A DNA stretch of 64,000 nt from Paenibacillus planticolens. GTDB taxonomy: Bacteria > Bacillota > Bacilli > Paenibacillales > NBRC-103111. Below are positions 25,690 to 34,150 of this stretch, one piece after another (within the stretch, counting starts at the first letter, position 1; every line of letters begins with the position of its first letter). The translations under genes and the position numbers were made by a program. The stretch spans positions 55,260 to 119,259 of the forward strand of contig NZ_WHNZ01000048.1 in the NCBI RefSeq assembly GCF_013141725.1, written 5' to 3'. Below the pieces are notes generated by a model. The model was not told where the DNA came from. It made no database searches and worked only from the letters and a program-made list of their open reading frames with translations.

Positions 25690-25860
25690 ACGACCTCTGT
25701 TCGGACCTTAAAAAGTGCAGTGGCAGGCCGGCTGCCAGGTAAGGCTTGGGCTCAAATGATCAAGCTCGTGATATCGCCTTACCTACATACGGCTATCAAG
25801 GGCGCCAATCCATCCTCCCAGGGTGATGACTTCGGCAGCGCGATCCATGTTCTTAATGCG
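25690..25860. other. non-coding stretch with hairpins; possible remnant
   Basis: The 600-base gap between the Psp operon and the ABC operon holds, besides a terminator and a repeat element, GGCAGGCCGGCTGCC (25722-25736) and a 9-bp perfect inverted repeat AGGTAAGGC/GCCTTACCT (25737-25745 and 25776-25784). The minus strand has a 21-codon frame beginning MDRAAEVITLGGWIG at about 25853. I cannot assign it; it could be the tail of a decayed gene or mobile element. Confidence 0.3.
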
Positions 25861-25869
25861 GTGTAACGC

Positions 25870-25918
25870 AAAAAGAGGCGATCTCTTAGGTCTTTTTCAG
25901 ACTTAAGAGCGCCTCTTC
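25870..25918 (-). terminator. terminator of the GntR-ABC operon
   Basis: Minus-strand hairpin with arms AGAGGCGCTCTTAAGTC and GACCTAAGAGATCGCCTCT, then TTTTTG. The repeat element at 25950-26128 lies between the operon's last stop codon and this terminator. Confidence 0.8.
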
Positions 25919-25949
25919 ATTTTGTAAGCTATACGAATCTTGTGCGAGT

Positions 25950-26128
25950 GAGAACTATGATCCGCTATTTCCCTTTGGAGCGACCATTTAGCCTGTTAGA
26001 GGAAACTACGATCCCCTATTCCGCCTTTCTAGCCCCGATTCCGGCATTTCAGGGGAAATAAGACCCTACAGTTCCCTCTGGACCCTGAAATCGGCCCCTT
26101 TTTCCTAAAATAACGCCCTGTAGTTCCC
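25950..26128. repeat. four-unit FFRR intergenic element, family 1, copy 2
   Basis: Units start at 25950, 26001, 26056 and 26108 (51, 55, 52). Forward units are of the GATCC(G/C)CTATT type, reverse units of the CCCTRYAGTTCCC type, i.e. the element lies in the opposite polarity to copies 4 and 5. It begins 41 bases past the stop of the ABC permease gene and is followed by that operon's terminator, so it should be in the 3' untranslated region. Confidence 0.88.
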
Positions 26129-26168
26129 CTTCCCCATCATCCACCTTAAGCCAATCCGATTGCGCTGT

Positions 26169-26852
26169 TTAGGCGGCCGACCTGCGCAGCAGGCCATACG
26201 AAGCCAGCAAATAAATACCAACCAAAGGCACCATCCACCAAAATAGCTCCAAATAATGATGGCCGATCCACAAAAAAATATGTCCCCACAGCCCAAATTG
26301 GGATAGCAGCAAGGATCCTCCGGTACCTGTCAAAAATGTTATAACGAAGAAGATTAATAGCCCTATAGCGCCAAAGCGTCTGTGAATGCTGGATATGGCA
26401 AACCCCAAAAAGTACATATGCAGCAGGAAAATCAAATACATACCAAAAAGCGCGATCGGAGAGACATCTCCCAGAAAGGAGATTTTGAAAATATGCAGGC
26501 GAACTCCCCATCCTCCGGTAGCCTCTTCGGTAAATGCCAGAATCATGAGCAGTGCCGCTGTACAGATACTGTATAAGAATGACGTAGCTGCTGTTCCTAA
26601 GAAGTAATCCTTTCTACGGATGCTGAGTCCCAAAGCAAAGGGGAATGTGTCCTTCACGGTTACCGAGCCTGTGACCAACGTGTAAATAAATATAGAGACA
26701 AGGCCGCCCGTATTCAGGGTCTCATCGCCATTCAATGACAGCGCAATAATGAAGCTGATGATGAAGTTCAAGCCAACAATCACCCAAGGCATTGTGAACC
26801 ATGAAAATTTATTCCTCATATGAAGTTTAATGACGTTGCTTACTCGATTCAT
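26169..26852 (-). CDS. ABC transporter membrane protein
   Basis: A 227-residue protein with about six membrane segments, starting MNRVSNVIKLHMRNKFSWFTMP. It overlaps the upstream ATP-binding gene by 4 bases and is clearly its permease. The layout GntR (YtrA type)-ATPase-permease resembles the ytr/yhc type operons, often induced by cell-wall antibiotics; substrate not predictable. A 9-residue extension differs little from relatives. No frameshift. Confidence 0.82.
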   Translation of the reverse strand: MNRVSNVIKLHMRNKFSWFTMPWVIVGLNFIISFIIALSLNGDETLNTGGLVSIFIYTLVTGSVTVKDTFPFALGLSIRRKDYFLGTAATSFLYSICTAALLMILAFTEEATGGWGVRLHIFKISFLGDVSPIALFGMYLIFLLHMYFLGFAISSIHRRFGAIGLLIFFVITFLTGTGGSLLLSQFGLWGHIFLWIGHHYLELFWWMVPLVGIYLLASYGLLRRSAA

Positions 26853-27748
26853 GCCTGCTCAATCCCCTTTCCTGCAAGTGGCGTACGAGTCAGATGTACA
26901 ATGAGCTGCTGCAGCGATACGGGTGCAAATTCCAGACCAAGCGACTCGGCCTCTTTCCTGTCGTGATCGCTTAAGAAACCAAGGATCGTAGCCGTTGAAG
27001 CGGCGCCAATGGACTGGCGTTCGAGCACTTCCTTGCCCCGCGAGAAAGCATCCACCGCAGTCGCCAAGCCCGACACCGTACAGGCGCGTCCGCGAAGTGC
27101 ATCTGCATCTTCATTAAGAATCAGCTTGCCGTTATCAATGACCAATACATGCTCCAGCAAGCGGCTTACTTCATCGATCAAATGCGTAGAAAGAATGACC
27201 GTTCGCGGGTACTCCGCATAATCCTCCAGCAATCTGTCATAAAATAACGCTCTGGCAACGGCATCCAAGCCTAAATATGGCTCATCAAATATCGTAAGCG
27301 GTGCGCGGCTGGCCAAACCGACCACGATCCCAACGGAGGACAGCATGCCTCTGGACAGCTTCTTAATTTTTCTTTTCAGCGGCAGACGAAAATCTGCAAT
27401 TAAGGCTCCGGCATACGCATCGTCCCAATCCGGATATAGCGATTTGGCTACTTCCATGACATCCATGACCCGAAAGCCATCGGGGTATTTCTGACTTTCC
27501 TTAATGAAGCAAATTTGATTTAGCACACGGCTGTTCTCATAGGGGGCTTCGCCAAATACTTTTAACTCGCCGCTGGTAGCGAACTGCTGGGCCGAGAGGA
27601 TGTGCATGATGGTTGTTTTCCCGGCACCGTTCCTGCCTAGCAAACCATAGATTTTGTTCGCTTCTACCTTGAAGCTGACATGATCTACCGCTGTTACGTT
27701 CCCAAAGGACTTCGTCAGTCCGTTTACCTCCACAATGTGGGTCATCAC
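26849..27748 (-). CDS. ABC transporter ATP-binding protein
   Basis: A 299-residue ATPase. Walker A is GLLGRNGAGKTT, the signature is LSRGMLSSVG (a degenerate LSGG), Walker B is LTIFDEPYLGLD and the switch histidine is in ILSTHLIDEV. The C-terminal 80 residues form an extra domain common in YtrB-like exporters. Overlaps both neighbours by 4 bases (ATGA). Confidence 0.92.
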   Translation of the reverse strand: MMTHIVEVNGLTKSFGNVTAVDHVSFKVEANKIYGLLGRNGAGKTTIMHILSAQQFATSGELKVFGEAPYENSRVLNQICFIKESQKYPDGFRVMDVMEVAKSLYPDWDDAYAGALIADFRLPLKRKIKKLSRGMLSSVGIVVGLASRAPLTIFDEPYLGLDAVARALFYDRLLEDYAEYPRTVILSTHLIDEVSRLLEHVLVIDNGKLILNEDADALRGRACTVSGLATAVDAFSRGKEVLERQSIGAASTATILGFLSDHDRKEAESLGLEFAPVSLQQLIVHLTRTPLAGKGIEQA

Positions 27749-28113
27749 GCTTTCCCTCCTCTGCGCACCATTTCCGTTAGCTGCTCTACTGTGATCCCCA
27801 GCTTTTCAGCTTCTTTCACCATCGCCACAACATACTGTTCATAAAATAATTCTTTTCTCTTCTCCATCAGCTTCGTTCGCGCTCCCTCCGCTACAAACAT
27901 GCCAATCCCGCGTTTCTTGTACAAAATGCCTTGATCCACCAACAAATTAACGCCTTTCGCTGCAGTTGCCGGATTAATTTGATAAAAGGCTGCGAACTGA
28001 TTCGTAGAAGGCACCTGCGATTCCTCCGGCATTCTTGCTTCAATAATGTCATCTTCAATACGTTCCGCGATCTGCACAAAAATCGGGCGGCTGTCATCCA
28101 TCGTCAAACTCAT
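27745..28113 (-). CDS. GntR family regulator, YtrA subfamily
   Basis: A 122-residue repressor with an N-terminal winged helix (SRPIFVQIAERIEDDIIEARM, then PSTNQFAAFYQINPATAAKGVNLLVDQG, in parts) and a short helical C-terminal dimerisation part, as in YtrA. It heads the operon with the ABC genes. The operator at 28131-28154 overlaps its own promoter, so autorepression is likely. In YtrA relatives, repression is relieved by cell-wall antibiotics. Confidence 0.9.
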   Translation of the reverse strand: MSLTMDDSRPIFVQIAERIEDDIIEARMPEESQVPSTNQFAAFYQINPATAAKGVNLLVDQGILYKKRGIGMFVAEGARTKLMEKRKELFYEQYVVAMVKEAEKLGITVEQLTEMVRRGGKA

Positions 28114-28130
28114 CTTCTCACCACCACATT

Positions 28131-28154
28131 GGTTAGTTACTCATGTAATTAACC
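28131..28154. promoter_or_regulatory. GntR-type operator
   Basis: Inverted repeat GGTTAnTTAC-4 bases-GTAAnTAACC (24 bp, only the N pair mismatched). It starts about 18 bases upstream of the gntR start codon and overlaps the edge of the -10 box, the expected place for an autorepressor site. Confidence 0.7.
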
Positions 28155-28180
28155 ATACAACCAAACCACCTGATTGTCAA
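28152..28180 (-). promoter_or_regulatory. sigma-A promoter of the GntR-ABC operon
   Basis: Minus-strand -35 TTGACA (28180-28175), 17-base spacer, -10 TATGGT (28157-28152). Confidence 0.65.
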
Positions 28181-28287
28181 CAGGCAAAGCGTATTTTGGG
28201 GACTTGCCCAACATAAATCCCCTCCGAACTGGGAATACCACTAAAACAAACTGTCATCCACTACCCCCACGAAAGGTAAATCAACTT

Positions 28288-29262
28288 ATGCTTTTATCTA
28301 AAATACGCCTGACCCTGGTTACCCTACTGCTCTTATCTGTACCGATTTCGGCCTACAGTGCGGAATTAGGAGCGCAAGAGGCGCCGCTATTCTCCTTCTC
28401 CGTGCTTAGCGATACGCATATCATAGCCACGGACCAAGTGTCGCAGCAGCTGCTCAGCCGCGCGCTGGCCGATCACCACAAGCTGCGCCCCGACAGCAAG
28501 CTGCTCGTGCTCAACGGCGACCTCACGGGCGGCAGCGAGGGCGACTACCGCAGCCTGCTGGCGCTTCTCAGCCGCCAGCCTCATGCCCCTGTGCACGCGA
28601 CCATGGGCAACCACGACTACTACGGCGTGTGGCGCACGCCGGAGGGTGGCATGGATACATCGAAGATGAATCCAGCCTGGTCCAGCAAGCAAGCGGTCGC
28701 GTTATTCGACCGCATGTGGGGCTACGATAAGCCCTACCACGAGCTTATCGTGGAGGGCTATCGCTTCCTCTTCCTTAGCGGGGAAGCGTACCGCGACGTG
28801 AACGCATCCAACAAAGAGGATGCGTTCCTCTCGGCCGAGCAGCTCACCTGGCTGCGCGACCGTCTGACAGCCGCGGGCGCGGCGGATGCCGGCAAGCCCG
28901 TGTTTGTATTCCTCCATCAGCCGCTGCCGAAGACGCTCGATGGTACGGACCGGGAGCTGGGCGTCGTCCAGCACCAGGAGCTGCGGGCGCTGCTGGATGC
29001 GCACCCCAACGTCATTCTGTTCAGCGGCCATACTCACTGGAACTTGGAGACGACCAACCAAGTCAAGCAGTTGAAGTTTCTGGCCGCTTCCAGCGCCTCC
29101 ATCCGTGAGGTATGGAGCGCTCAGAATGAACCGGAGACGTTAAGCGTCAGCCAGAGCCTCATCGTGGACGTCTACAAGAACCGCGTGGTCATTATGCGCC
29201 GGGAGCACTCCGCGAAACGCTGGATTGAGCCCTCCATCGCCAAGGGCTATGACGTCAAATAA
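28288..29262 (+). CDS. exported metallophosphoesterase
   Basis: About 324 residues. A signal peptide (LLSKIRLTLVTLLLLSVPISAYS) is followed by a calcineurin-like phosphoesterase domain. Metal motifs are visible: VLSDTHI, NGDLTGG, MGNHDYYG, LHQPLP and FSGHTHWN. Substrate unknown; exported relatives act on nucleotides, phospholipids or cell-wall polymers. The body of the gene is clearly more GC-rich than its neighbours (runs such as GCGCGCTGGCC). ATG 28288 follows AAAGGT; the frame opens 38 codons earlier within the gntR promoter, which is not credible. Confidence 0.9.
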   Translation: MLLSKIRLTLVTLLLLSVPISAYSAELGAQEAPLFSFSVLSDTHIIATDQVSQQLLSRALADHHKLRPDSKLLVLNGDLTGGSEGDYRSLLALLSRQPHAPVHATMGNHDYYGVWRTPEGGMDTSKMNPAWSSKQAVALFDRMWGYDKPYHELIVEGYRFLFLSGEAYRDVNASNKEDAFLSAEQLTWLRDRLTAAGAADAGKPVFVFLHQPLPKTLDGTDRELGVVQHQELRALLDAHPNVILFSGHTHWNLETTNQVKQLKFLAASSASIREVWSAQNEPETLSVSQSLIVDVYKNRVVIMRREHSAKRWIEPSIAKGYDVK

Positions 29263-29264
29263 CA

Positions 29265-29315
29265 AAAGACTGCGAGACATCAGGCTTCATAGCCTAGTGT
29301 CTCGCAGTCTTTTTG
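29265..29315. terminator. bidirectional terminator
   Basis: Arms AAAGACTGCGAGACA and TGTCTCGCAGTCTTT around a second small stem (GGCTTCATAGCC), T-runs on both strands. It serves the phosphoesterase gene and the convergent sulfur cluster. Confidence 0.9.
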
Positions 29316-29337
29316 GATGATGTTATAGCTTTTCCCG

Positions 29338-29509
29338 TTGGACGAACTCCAATAAAACTCTCGATATATCGCCTAAATTGCTCCTCCTGTTGGACGTAAT
29401 CCAACGAGCAGAGTGAATCAGGCGCTAAACAAGTCACTTTCATTGGAATTCATCCAATGAACTGTAGATTTTCCACCGCTAGATGGTATCTTCATTGGAC
29501 TTCATCCAA
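29338..29509. repeat. four-unit FFRR intergenic element, family 2
   Basis: Four 15-base dyads of the form TTGGA-N5-TCCAA at 29338, 29390, 29443 and 29495 (52, 53, 52). Loop sequences CGAAC, CGTAA, ATTCA and CTTCA show that the first two are in one orientation and the last two inverted (consensus TTGGAYGWANTCCAA). It lies 34 bases past the stop of the monooxygenase gene and before the shared terminator. The sequence is unrelated to family 1, but the geometry is the same. Confidence 0.85.
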
Positions 29510-29542
29510 CGAAACCCGAATCTAACGGGCTCCCCGCTTCCT

Positions 29543-30865
29543 TTACACTTCAACCTTCGCATACCGGTTAACCGGAATCGGTATGCCTAAGTTGCCACGG
29601 AGCGTATCCGCTTCGTATTCCGTCCTGTAGATGCCGCGCTCTTGTAGGATCGGCACAACAAGATCAACGAAGTCGTCCAGGCCTTTTGGCAGTGCCGCAG
29701 CAATGATGAAGCCGTCCGCCGCCTTCTGCTCAAACCAGCTCTGAACGCGGTCCGCCACATATTCCGGAGTTCCGGTAAATTCCGAGCGCGGCGTTGCCAC
29801 ACTTAGAGCCACTTGACGCAGCGTCAAATTTTTCTCTTTGGCATTTTGTTTGATTTTATCCGTTCCGCTACGGAAGCTGTTGCTGCCGAAATCGCCTAAT
29901 TCCGGGAACGGCTCATCCAGCGGATACTGCGAGAAATCGTGATGCTCGAAGAAGCGTCCGAGGTAATCCAGCGCCTTCTCAATCGTCAAGAGATTCGCAA
30001 CTTCTTGATACTTGCGTTCCGCTTCTTCTTCGGTTCTGCCGATAATCGGCGCGATCCCCGGCAGAATGACGACCTCGTCCGGGTTGCGTCCTTGCTCGGC
30101 GGCTCTCTTTTTGATATCCGCATAATACGCTTGCGCTTCTTCTATGGATTCATGCCCGGCAAAAATAGCGTCGGCTACCTTCGCTGCAAATGCCCTGCCA
30201 TCTTCGGAAGCCCCGGCTTGGAAAATAACGGGCTGCCCCTGTCTGGAACGAGCGATATTGAGCGGACCTTGAACAGAGAAGTATTCGCCCTTATGATTCA
30301 GCGTATGCATTTTGTCCGGATCAAAGAAAACTCCGCTCTCTTTATCGCGGACGAACGCATCGTCCTCCCATGAATCCCAAAGCCCGCGCGTAACTTCTAA
30401 ATATTCGTTAGCAATACGGTAACGCTCAGGATGTGACGGATGCTGTTCTTTGCTATAGTTTTTGGCGGAGCCTTCAAGCGGAGATGTGACGACATTCCAG
30501 CCGGCACGACCGTCGCTGATCATATCTATAGAGGCAAACTGCCTTGCCACGGTGAAGGGCTCGCTGTACGAGGTGGATAACGTGCCGACAAGCCCGATAT
30601 GCGAGGTGACGGCTGCTAAAGCAGACAAAATCGTGATCGGCTCGAAACGGTTCAGGAAATGCGGGATCGATTTCTCCGTAATAAAGAGACCGTCCGCAAT
30701 AAACACGAGATCAAATTTGCCGGACTCGGCTTTCTGCGCTTGCTGTTTATAAAATCCAAAATTCACACTGGCGTCCGTGATCGCCTCAGGGTGCCTCCAG
30801 CCCGAAACATGCCCGCCTACCCCGTGAATAATGGCTCCCAATTTGAGTTTATTCTGCTTTGTCAT
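29543..30865 (-). CDS. cmoJ: NtaA/SnaA/DszA-type flavin monooxygenase (CmoJ/YtnJ-like)
   Basis: A 440-residue luciferase-like (LLM class) FMNH2-dependent monooxygenase, near the length of B. subtilis YtnJ. Landmarks: KLGAIIHGVGGHVSGWRHPEA, DLVFIADGLFI, GRAGWNVVTSPLEGSAKNY and RYRIANEYLEVTRGLWDSWEDDA (given in parts). In B. subtilis CmoJ acts in oxidative dealkylation of N-acetyl-S-alkyl-cysteines; here it ends a cluster with tcy-type transporter, acetyltransferase and deacetylase genes, which supports the same role. AAAGGACGGGGAAAGC precedes the ATG. Confidence 0.85.
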   Translation of the reverse strand: MTKQNKLKLGAIIHGVGGHVSGWRHPEAITDASVNFGFYKQQAQKAESGKFDLVFIADGLFITEKSIPHFLNRFEPITILSALAAVTSHIGLVGTLSTSYSEPFTVARQFASIDMISDGRAGWNVVTSPLEGSAKNYSKEQHPSHPERYRIANEYLEVTRGLWDSWEDDAFVRDKESGVFFDPDKMHTLNHKGEYFSVQGPLNIARSRQGQPVIFQAGASEDGRAFAAKVADAIFAGHESIEEAQAYYADIKKRAAEQGRNPDEVVILPGIAPIIGRTEEEAERKYQEVANLLTIEKALDYLGRFFEHHDFSQYPLDEPFPELGDFGSNSFRSGTDKIKQNAKEKNLTLRQVALSVATPRSEFTGTPEYVADRVQSWFEQKAADGFIIAAALPKGLDDFVDLVVPILQERGIYRTEYEADTLRGNLGIPIPVNRYAKVEV

Positions 30866-30880
30866 GCTTTCCCCGTCCTT

Positions 30881-31411
30881 TCAAAGTATGGCCGCTGTTT
30901 GCAGGTGCAGCCGATAGCTTTTTACCAGTACCTCACCTTTTTGTATGTCTTTCTCATAGGCGCGTTCAAAGCCCAGCCGCTCATAGAGCTTTACCGCAGA
31001 TTCCATCATGTCCGATGTGTGCAAATGCAGCGTTGCTGCCCCTAATTCAATAGCACGCCTAGCGCTTTCTTGGATGAGCGCTGTGGCGACGCCACGCCCT
31101 CTCGCTTTGGGCGAAACGGCCAGTAACCGAATAATCGGGGACTGAATTGCGAGCTCCGGCAGCCCGTAAGCCGCTTCGGAAGAGAGAAACAAGAGTGAGC
31201 TCCCCACAACCTCACCGTCGATCAAAGCAACGATACGGGCTGCAGGCGTCCCGCCGTCCACGGAGGCGACAATATTCTCTTTATATTGCTCCCACCCTTC
31301 AGGAGGCAGCACGTCTTTATACTGCCCATAGGCTTCCTCCAGGACCTTTCGAATCGCATCCCGGTCTCCGTCGCTGGCTTCACGAATTTGAATATCTCTT
31401 TCATCCGCCAT
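30881..31411 (-). CDS. snaA: GNAT acetyltransferase (SnaA/YtmI-like)
   Basis: A 176-residue acetyltransferase (YtmI is of similar length). Motif A reads LLAVSPKARGRGVATALIQ and the C-terminal part MESAVKLYERLGFERAYEKD is typical. By position it should N-acetylate S-alkyl-cysteines before oxidation by the flavin monooxygenases. AGGGAGGG lies upstream of the ATG. It is separated from the cmoJ-like gene by 15 bases. Confidence 0.8.
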   Translation of the reverse strand: MADERDIQIREASDGDRDAIRKVLEEAYGQYKDVLPPEGWEQYKENIVASVDGGTPAARIVALIDGEVVGSSLLFLSSEAAYGLPELAIQSPIIRLLAVSPKARGRGVATALIQESARRAIELGAATLHLHTSDMMESAVKLYERLGFERAYEKDIQKGEVLVKSYRLHLQTAAIL

Positions 31412-31424
31412 CTATAAACCCTCC

Positions 31425-31910
31425 CTATACGTGAGCTTCTGACGTTTCCAATGCGTTCTTAATGCGCGCGATTTGCGCCAGATGAACCTGCACATGTGCC
31501 ACAAAAGATTGAACCACATCGGTTAATTGCAGCGTTTGTCCTTTGAAATTAACGCCTGTTTTCACCCAATCTTCCGCCGATAATCGTTGAAACAATAGAT
31601 GGTTATAAACTAATAGCGCCTGGAAAACAGTTAAAATATCGCTTGCCGAGCCTTCATTTGCATACGAGCCACTGACCCATGAATCTTGCTCAAAAGCAGG
31701 CAGCTGTACAGCGGACCCCGCTAAAATTTGACGAATTCGAAATGAAACAACAATGTTATGATCCGCCAAATGGGAGAGAACCTCGGTTACGCTCCATTGA
31801 ACCGGCGAAGCTTTCCATGTCAATTGTTCGGCATTCAGCCCTTGAATGGCAGCATGCAATTGGTCATGCGTTTGCAAATAGGATTGAAAGTCAGGAATGG
31901 AATGACTCAT
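31425..31910 (-). CDS. DinB/YfiT-like four-helix protein, possible bacillithiol transferase
   Basis: A 161-residue DinB-fold protein. Three metal histidines are plausible: SHLADHNIVVS and FVAHVQVHLAQIARI. The family includes thiol S-transferases that use bacillithiol. Its ATG overlaps the stop of the deacetylase gene (ATGA), and it is followed after 14 bases by the acetyltransferase gene, so it is an integral part of this operon. In B. subtilis the ytm operon has a redoxin (YtnI/CmoI) and no DinB protein. A role in thiol handling during dealkylation is inference. Confidence 0.8.
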   Translation of the reverse strand: MSHSIPDFQSYLQTHDQLHAAIQGLNAEQLTWKASPVQWSVTEVLSHLADHNIVVSFRIRQILAGSAVQLPAFEQDSWVSGSYANEGSASDILTVFQALLVYNHLLFQRLSAEDWVKTGVNFKGQTLQLTDVVQSFVAHVQVHLAQIARIKNALETSEAHV

Positions 31911-33094
31911 GTGGATACCTCCCGTGGAATGTCGGATGCAAGCTCCTGCAAGGCCCGTTCAGCCAAAATGGCAAAATAACGCGCGCTGCCCGGTAAAGCC
32001 CGCTCATCTAAATCAAATGCCGGATGATGCCATTCGCGAGACCCTGAAGTCCCCATAAAGACGAATACGCCGGGCACCTTTTTCTGATAAAAAGCAAAAT
32101 CCTCTCCGGCCGGCGACGACTGCGGCGTGACAACCTGCAAACCTGCCTGTTCAGCGGCTTCAATCGCTAATTGCGCCAACTCCGCATCATTGGACACCGC
32201 TGGCGGGCCTTTGATCCAGCGTACGGAAGCTTTCGTCCCATAAGCGGCCGCCACGCCGTGAACGACCTGCTCAAGCCGGGCGATGACCAGCTCTCTTACG
32301 CTTTCTTCGAACGTTCGCAGCGTGCCGTCCAGAATGGCTTTATCCGGGATCACGTTCCAAGCTGTACCGCTATGGATGCGCGTCACACTGATGACGGCTT
32401 GCTGGAGCGAGCTTATATTGCGGCTAACGATGGCTTGCAAAGCGGTCACGATGTGCGCTCCTGTTACAATCGGATCGATCCCCGCTTCCGGGACGGCTGC
32501 GTGAGTGCCCAGCCCTTCCACCTCGATAACAAAACCATCGGCCGCAGCCATCAACGGCCCTGATTTGATGCCAATCGTACCAACCGAAAGATCCGGCTTA
32601 TTGTGCATGCCATAAATAGCCCGCACGCCTTCCAATGCACCGCTTCGAATCACTTGTTCAGCGCCTTGCGCTTTCTCTTCGGCAGGTTGGAAGATGAACC
32701 GGACTGTCCCCGGCAGGTCATTCTCCTGTTCTTTAAGCAGCAGGGCCGCTCCAAGTATCGCCGCCGTATGGAAGTCGTGGCCGCACGCATGCATTTTTCC
32801 TGCGACCTTGGAGGCATAAGGAAATCCCGTCTCCTCGTGAATCGGCAAGGCATCTATATCTGCGCGGAGGGCTATAACCGGCCCCGCTTGCTTGCCGCCA
32901 ACTTCAGCGACCAGGCCTGTTTTGAGCGAATAATCGGCAATTCGAATGCCCGCTTGGGATAACCATGCACGAATCGCCTCCGTCGTTTGGAACTCTTCAT
33001 TGGACAATTCTGGATTCTGATGTAAATGGCGTCTGATCTCGACCAGCTTGCGTTCGAAATCCGTCCCTAACAGCTCCGGCGTTGAGGGGCTCAT
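31907..33094 (-). CDS. sndA: M20 family N-deacetylase/amidohydrolase (SndA/YtnL-like)
   Basis: About 395 residues of the M20D (hippurate hydrolase-like) family. Metal motifs: MHACGHDFHTAAILG and FIFQPAEEKAQGAE, plus a late SSPAGEDFAFYQ. A dimerisation domain lies between (GTHAAVPEAGIDPI). In the sulfur cluster it would remove the N-acetyl group after S-dealkylation, as YtnL does in B. subtilis. Start at ATG 33094 with GGAAGGAGGACAAAAG just upstream; the frame is open to 33175 inside the previous gene. Confidence 0.85.
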   Translation of the reverse strand: MSPSTPELLGTDFERKLVEIRRHLHQNPELSNEEFQTTEAIRAWLSQAGIRIADYSLKTGLVAEVGGKQAGPVIALRADIDALPIHEETGFPYASKVAGKMHACGHDFHTAAILGAALLLKEQENDLPGTVRFIFQPAEEKAQGAEQVIRSGALEGVRAIYGMHNKPDLSVGTIGIKSGPLMAAADGFVIEVEGLGTHAAVPEAGIDPIVTGAHIVTALQAIVSRNISSLQQAVISVTRIHSGTAWNVIPDKAILDGTLRTFEESVRELVIARLEQVVHGVAAAYGTKASVRWIKGPPAVSNDAELAQLAIEAAEQAGLQVVTPQSSPAGEDFAFYQKKVPGVFVFMGTSGSREWHHPAFDLDERALPGSARYFAILAERALQELASDIPREVST

Positions 33095-33113
33095 CTTTTG
33101 TCCTCCTTCCTTA

Positions 33114-34124
33114 CTAGACGGGTAATTCCGCGAAAGCCTCGCTAAGCAGCTCGAAGGAACGCAGCCGTTTGTCAAAATCTTTCACGGACGTCGTGATGAT
33201 AAATTCATCAATTCCGTATTTGCTCTGCACGTCCAACAAGTGCCGGCGCACAGTTTCTTTCGTTCCCTTCGTAATTTCAGCTTGCTTGACCTCGACGGTG
33301 AACTTGGCTTCTGTCTGGCGGCCGTATTCCTCGGCTTGTTCCAGCGTGCCGACCGTTAAGGTTTTGCCATTTTCCAAATGGATTTTGACATTCTTATACT
33401 CGCCGGCCAGTTCGGCCGCTTCCTCTTGCGTATCCGCCACGATCAAGGAAAGCGCGAGAATCAGCTTTGGCTGCGTTCCCTTTTCCGCATTGAATCCTTG
33501 CTGGTACGCCTCAAATGCCGCCTCGGCAATCGCATGATCGCCATTAATGAATTGAGCGAATACATAGGGAAGGCCTGCTTCGGCCGCCAACTGAGCGCTG
33601 GCTACACTCGTTCCGAGGATAAAGATATCCACAGGGACTGTCGGAATCGGCGAAACACGCAGACCTTTCAGCGGGTGATCGTCGTCGAGCCTATTATGAA
33701 CAAACTGCTGGAGTTCGCTTAATTTGTCGGATAAGGATGCCGCCTCGACAACGCCCTGCTGCAGCGCTTTGGTCGAACGGGGAAGACCGCCCGGTGCGCG
33801 GCCTACGCCAAGATCAACCCGGCCTGGGGCAAGCGAAGCCAATACGTTAAAATTCTCAGCCACTTTATAAGGGCTGTAGTGCTGCAGCATAATGCCGCCT
33901 GATCCAATGCGAATACGTTCTGTTTTGGCCAGCAAATGAGAGATCAGCACTTCTGGCGAAGACCCGGCTACCTGCTCGGAGTCATGATGCTCCGACACCC
34001 AGAAACGATGGTATCCCAATTTATCAGCTTGCTGTACCAGTGAAATCGTATGTTGAAAAGCATCCGAAGCCGTCTCCCCCGGAAAAATGACACTTTGATC
34101 CAAAATACTAAGCTTGATTCCCAA
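33114..34124 (-). CDS. cmoO: luciferase-like flavin monooxygenase (CmoO/YtmO-like)
   Basis: A 336-residue LLM class oxidoreductase (YtmO has nearly this length). Typical segments: KLSILDQSVIFPGET, YHRFWVSEHHDSEQVAGSSP, IRIGSGGIMLQHYSPYKVAE and LGVGRAPGGLPRSTKAL. Starts with TTG, preceded by AAGGAGTG at good spacing. Together with the cmoJ-like gene it gives two monooxygenases, as in the B. subtilis CmoO/CmoI/CmoJ system, but the CmoI redoxin is missing here. Confidence 0.85.
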   Translation of the reverse strand: MGIKLSILDQSVIFPGETASDAFQHTISLVQQADKLGYHRFWVSEHHDSEQVAGSSPEVLISHLLAKTERIRIGSGGIMLQHYSPYKVAENFNVLASLAPGRVDLGVGRAPGGLPRSTKALQQGVVEAASLSDKLSELQQFVHNRLDDDHPLKGLRVSPIPTVPVDIFILGTSVASAQLAAEAGLPYVFAQFINGDHAIAEAAFEAYQQGFNAEKGTQPKLILALSLIVADTQEEAAELAGEYKNVKIHLENGKTLTVGTLEQAEEYGRQTEAKFTVEVKQAEITKGTKETVRRHLLDVQSKYGIDEFIITTSVKDFDKRLRSFELLSEAFAELPV

Positions 34125-34150
34125 GATCGTTCACTCCTTCTGACTTGTCG

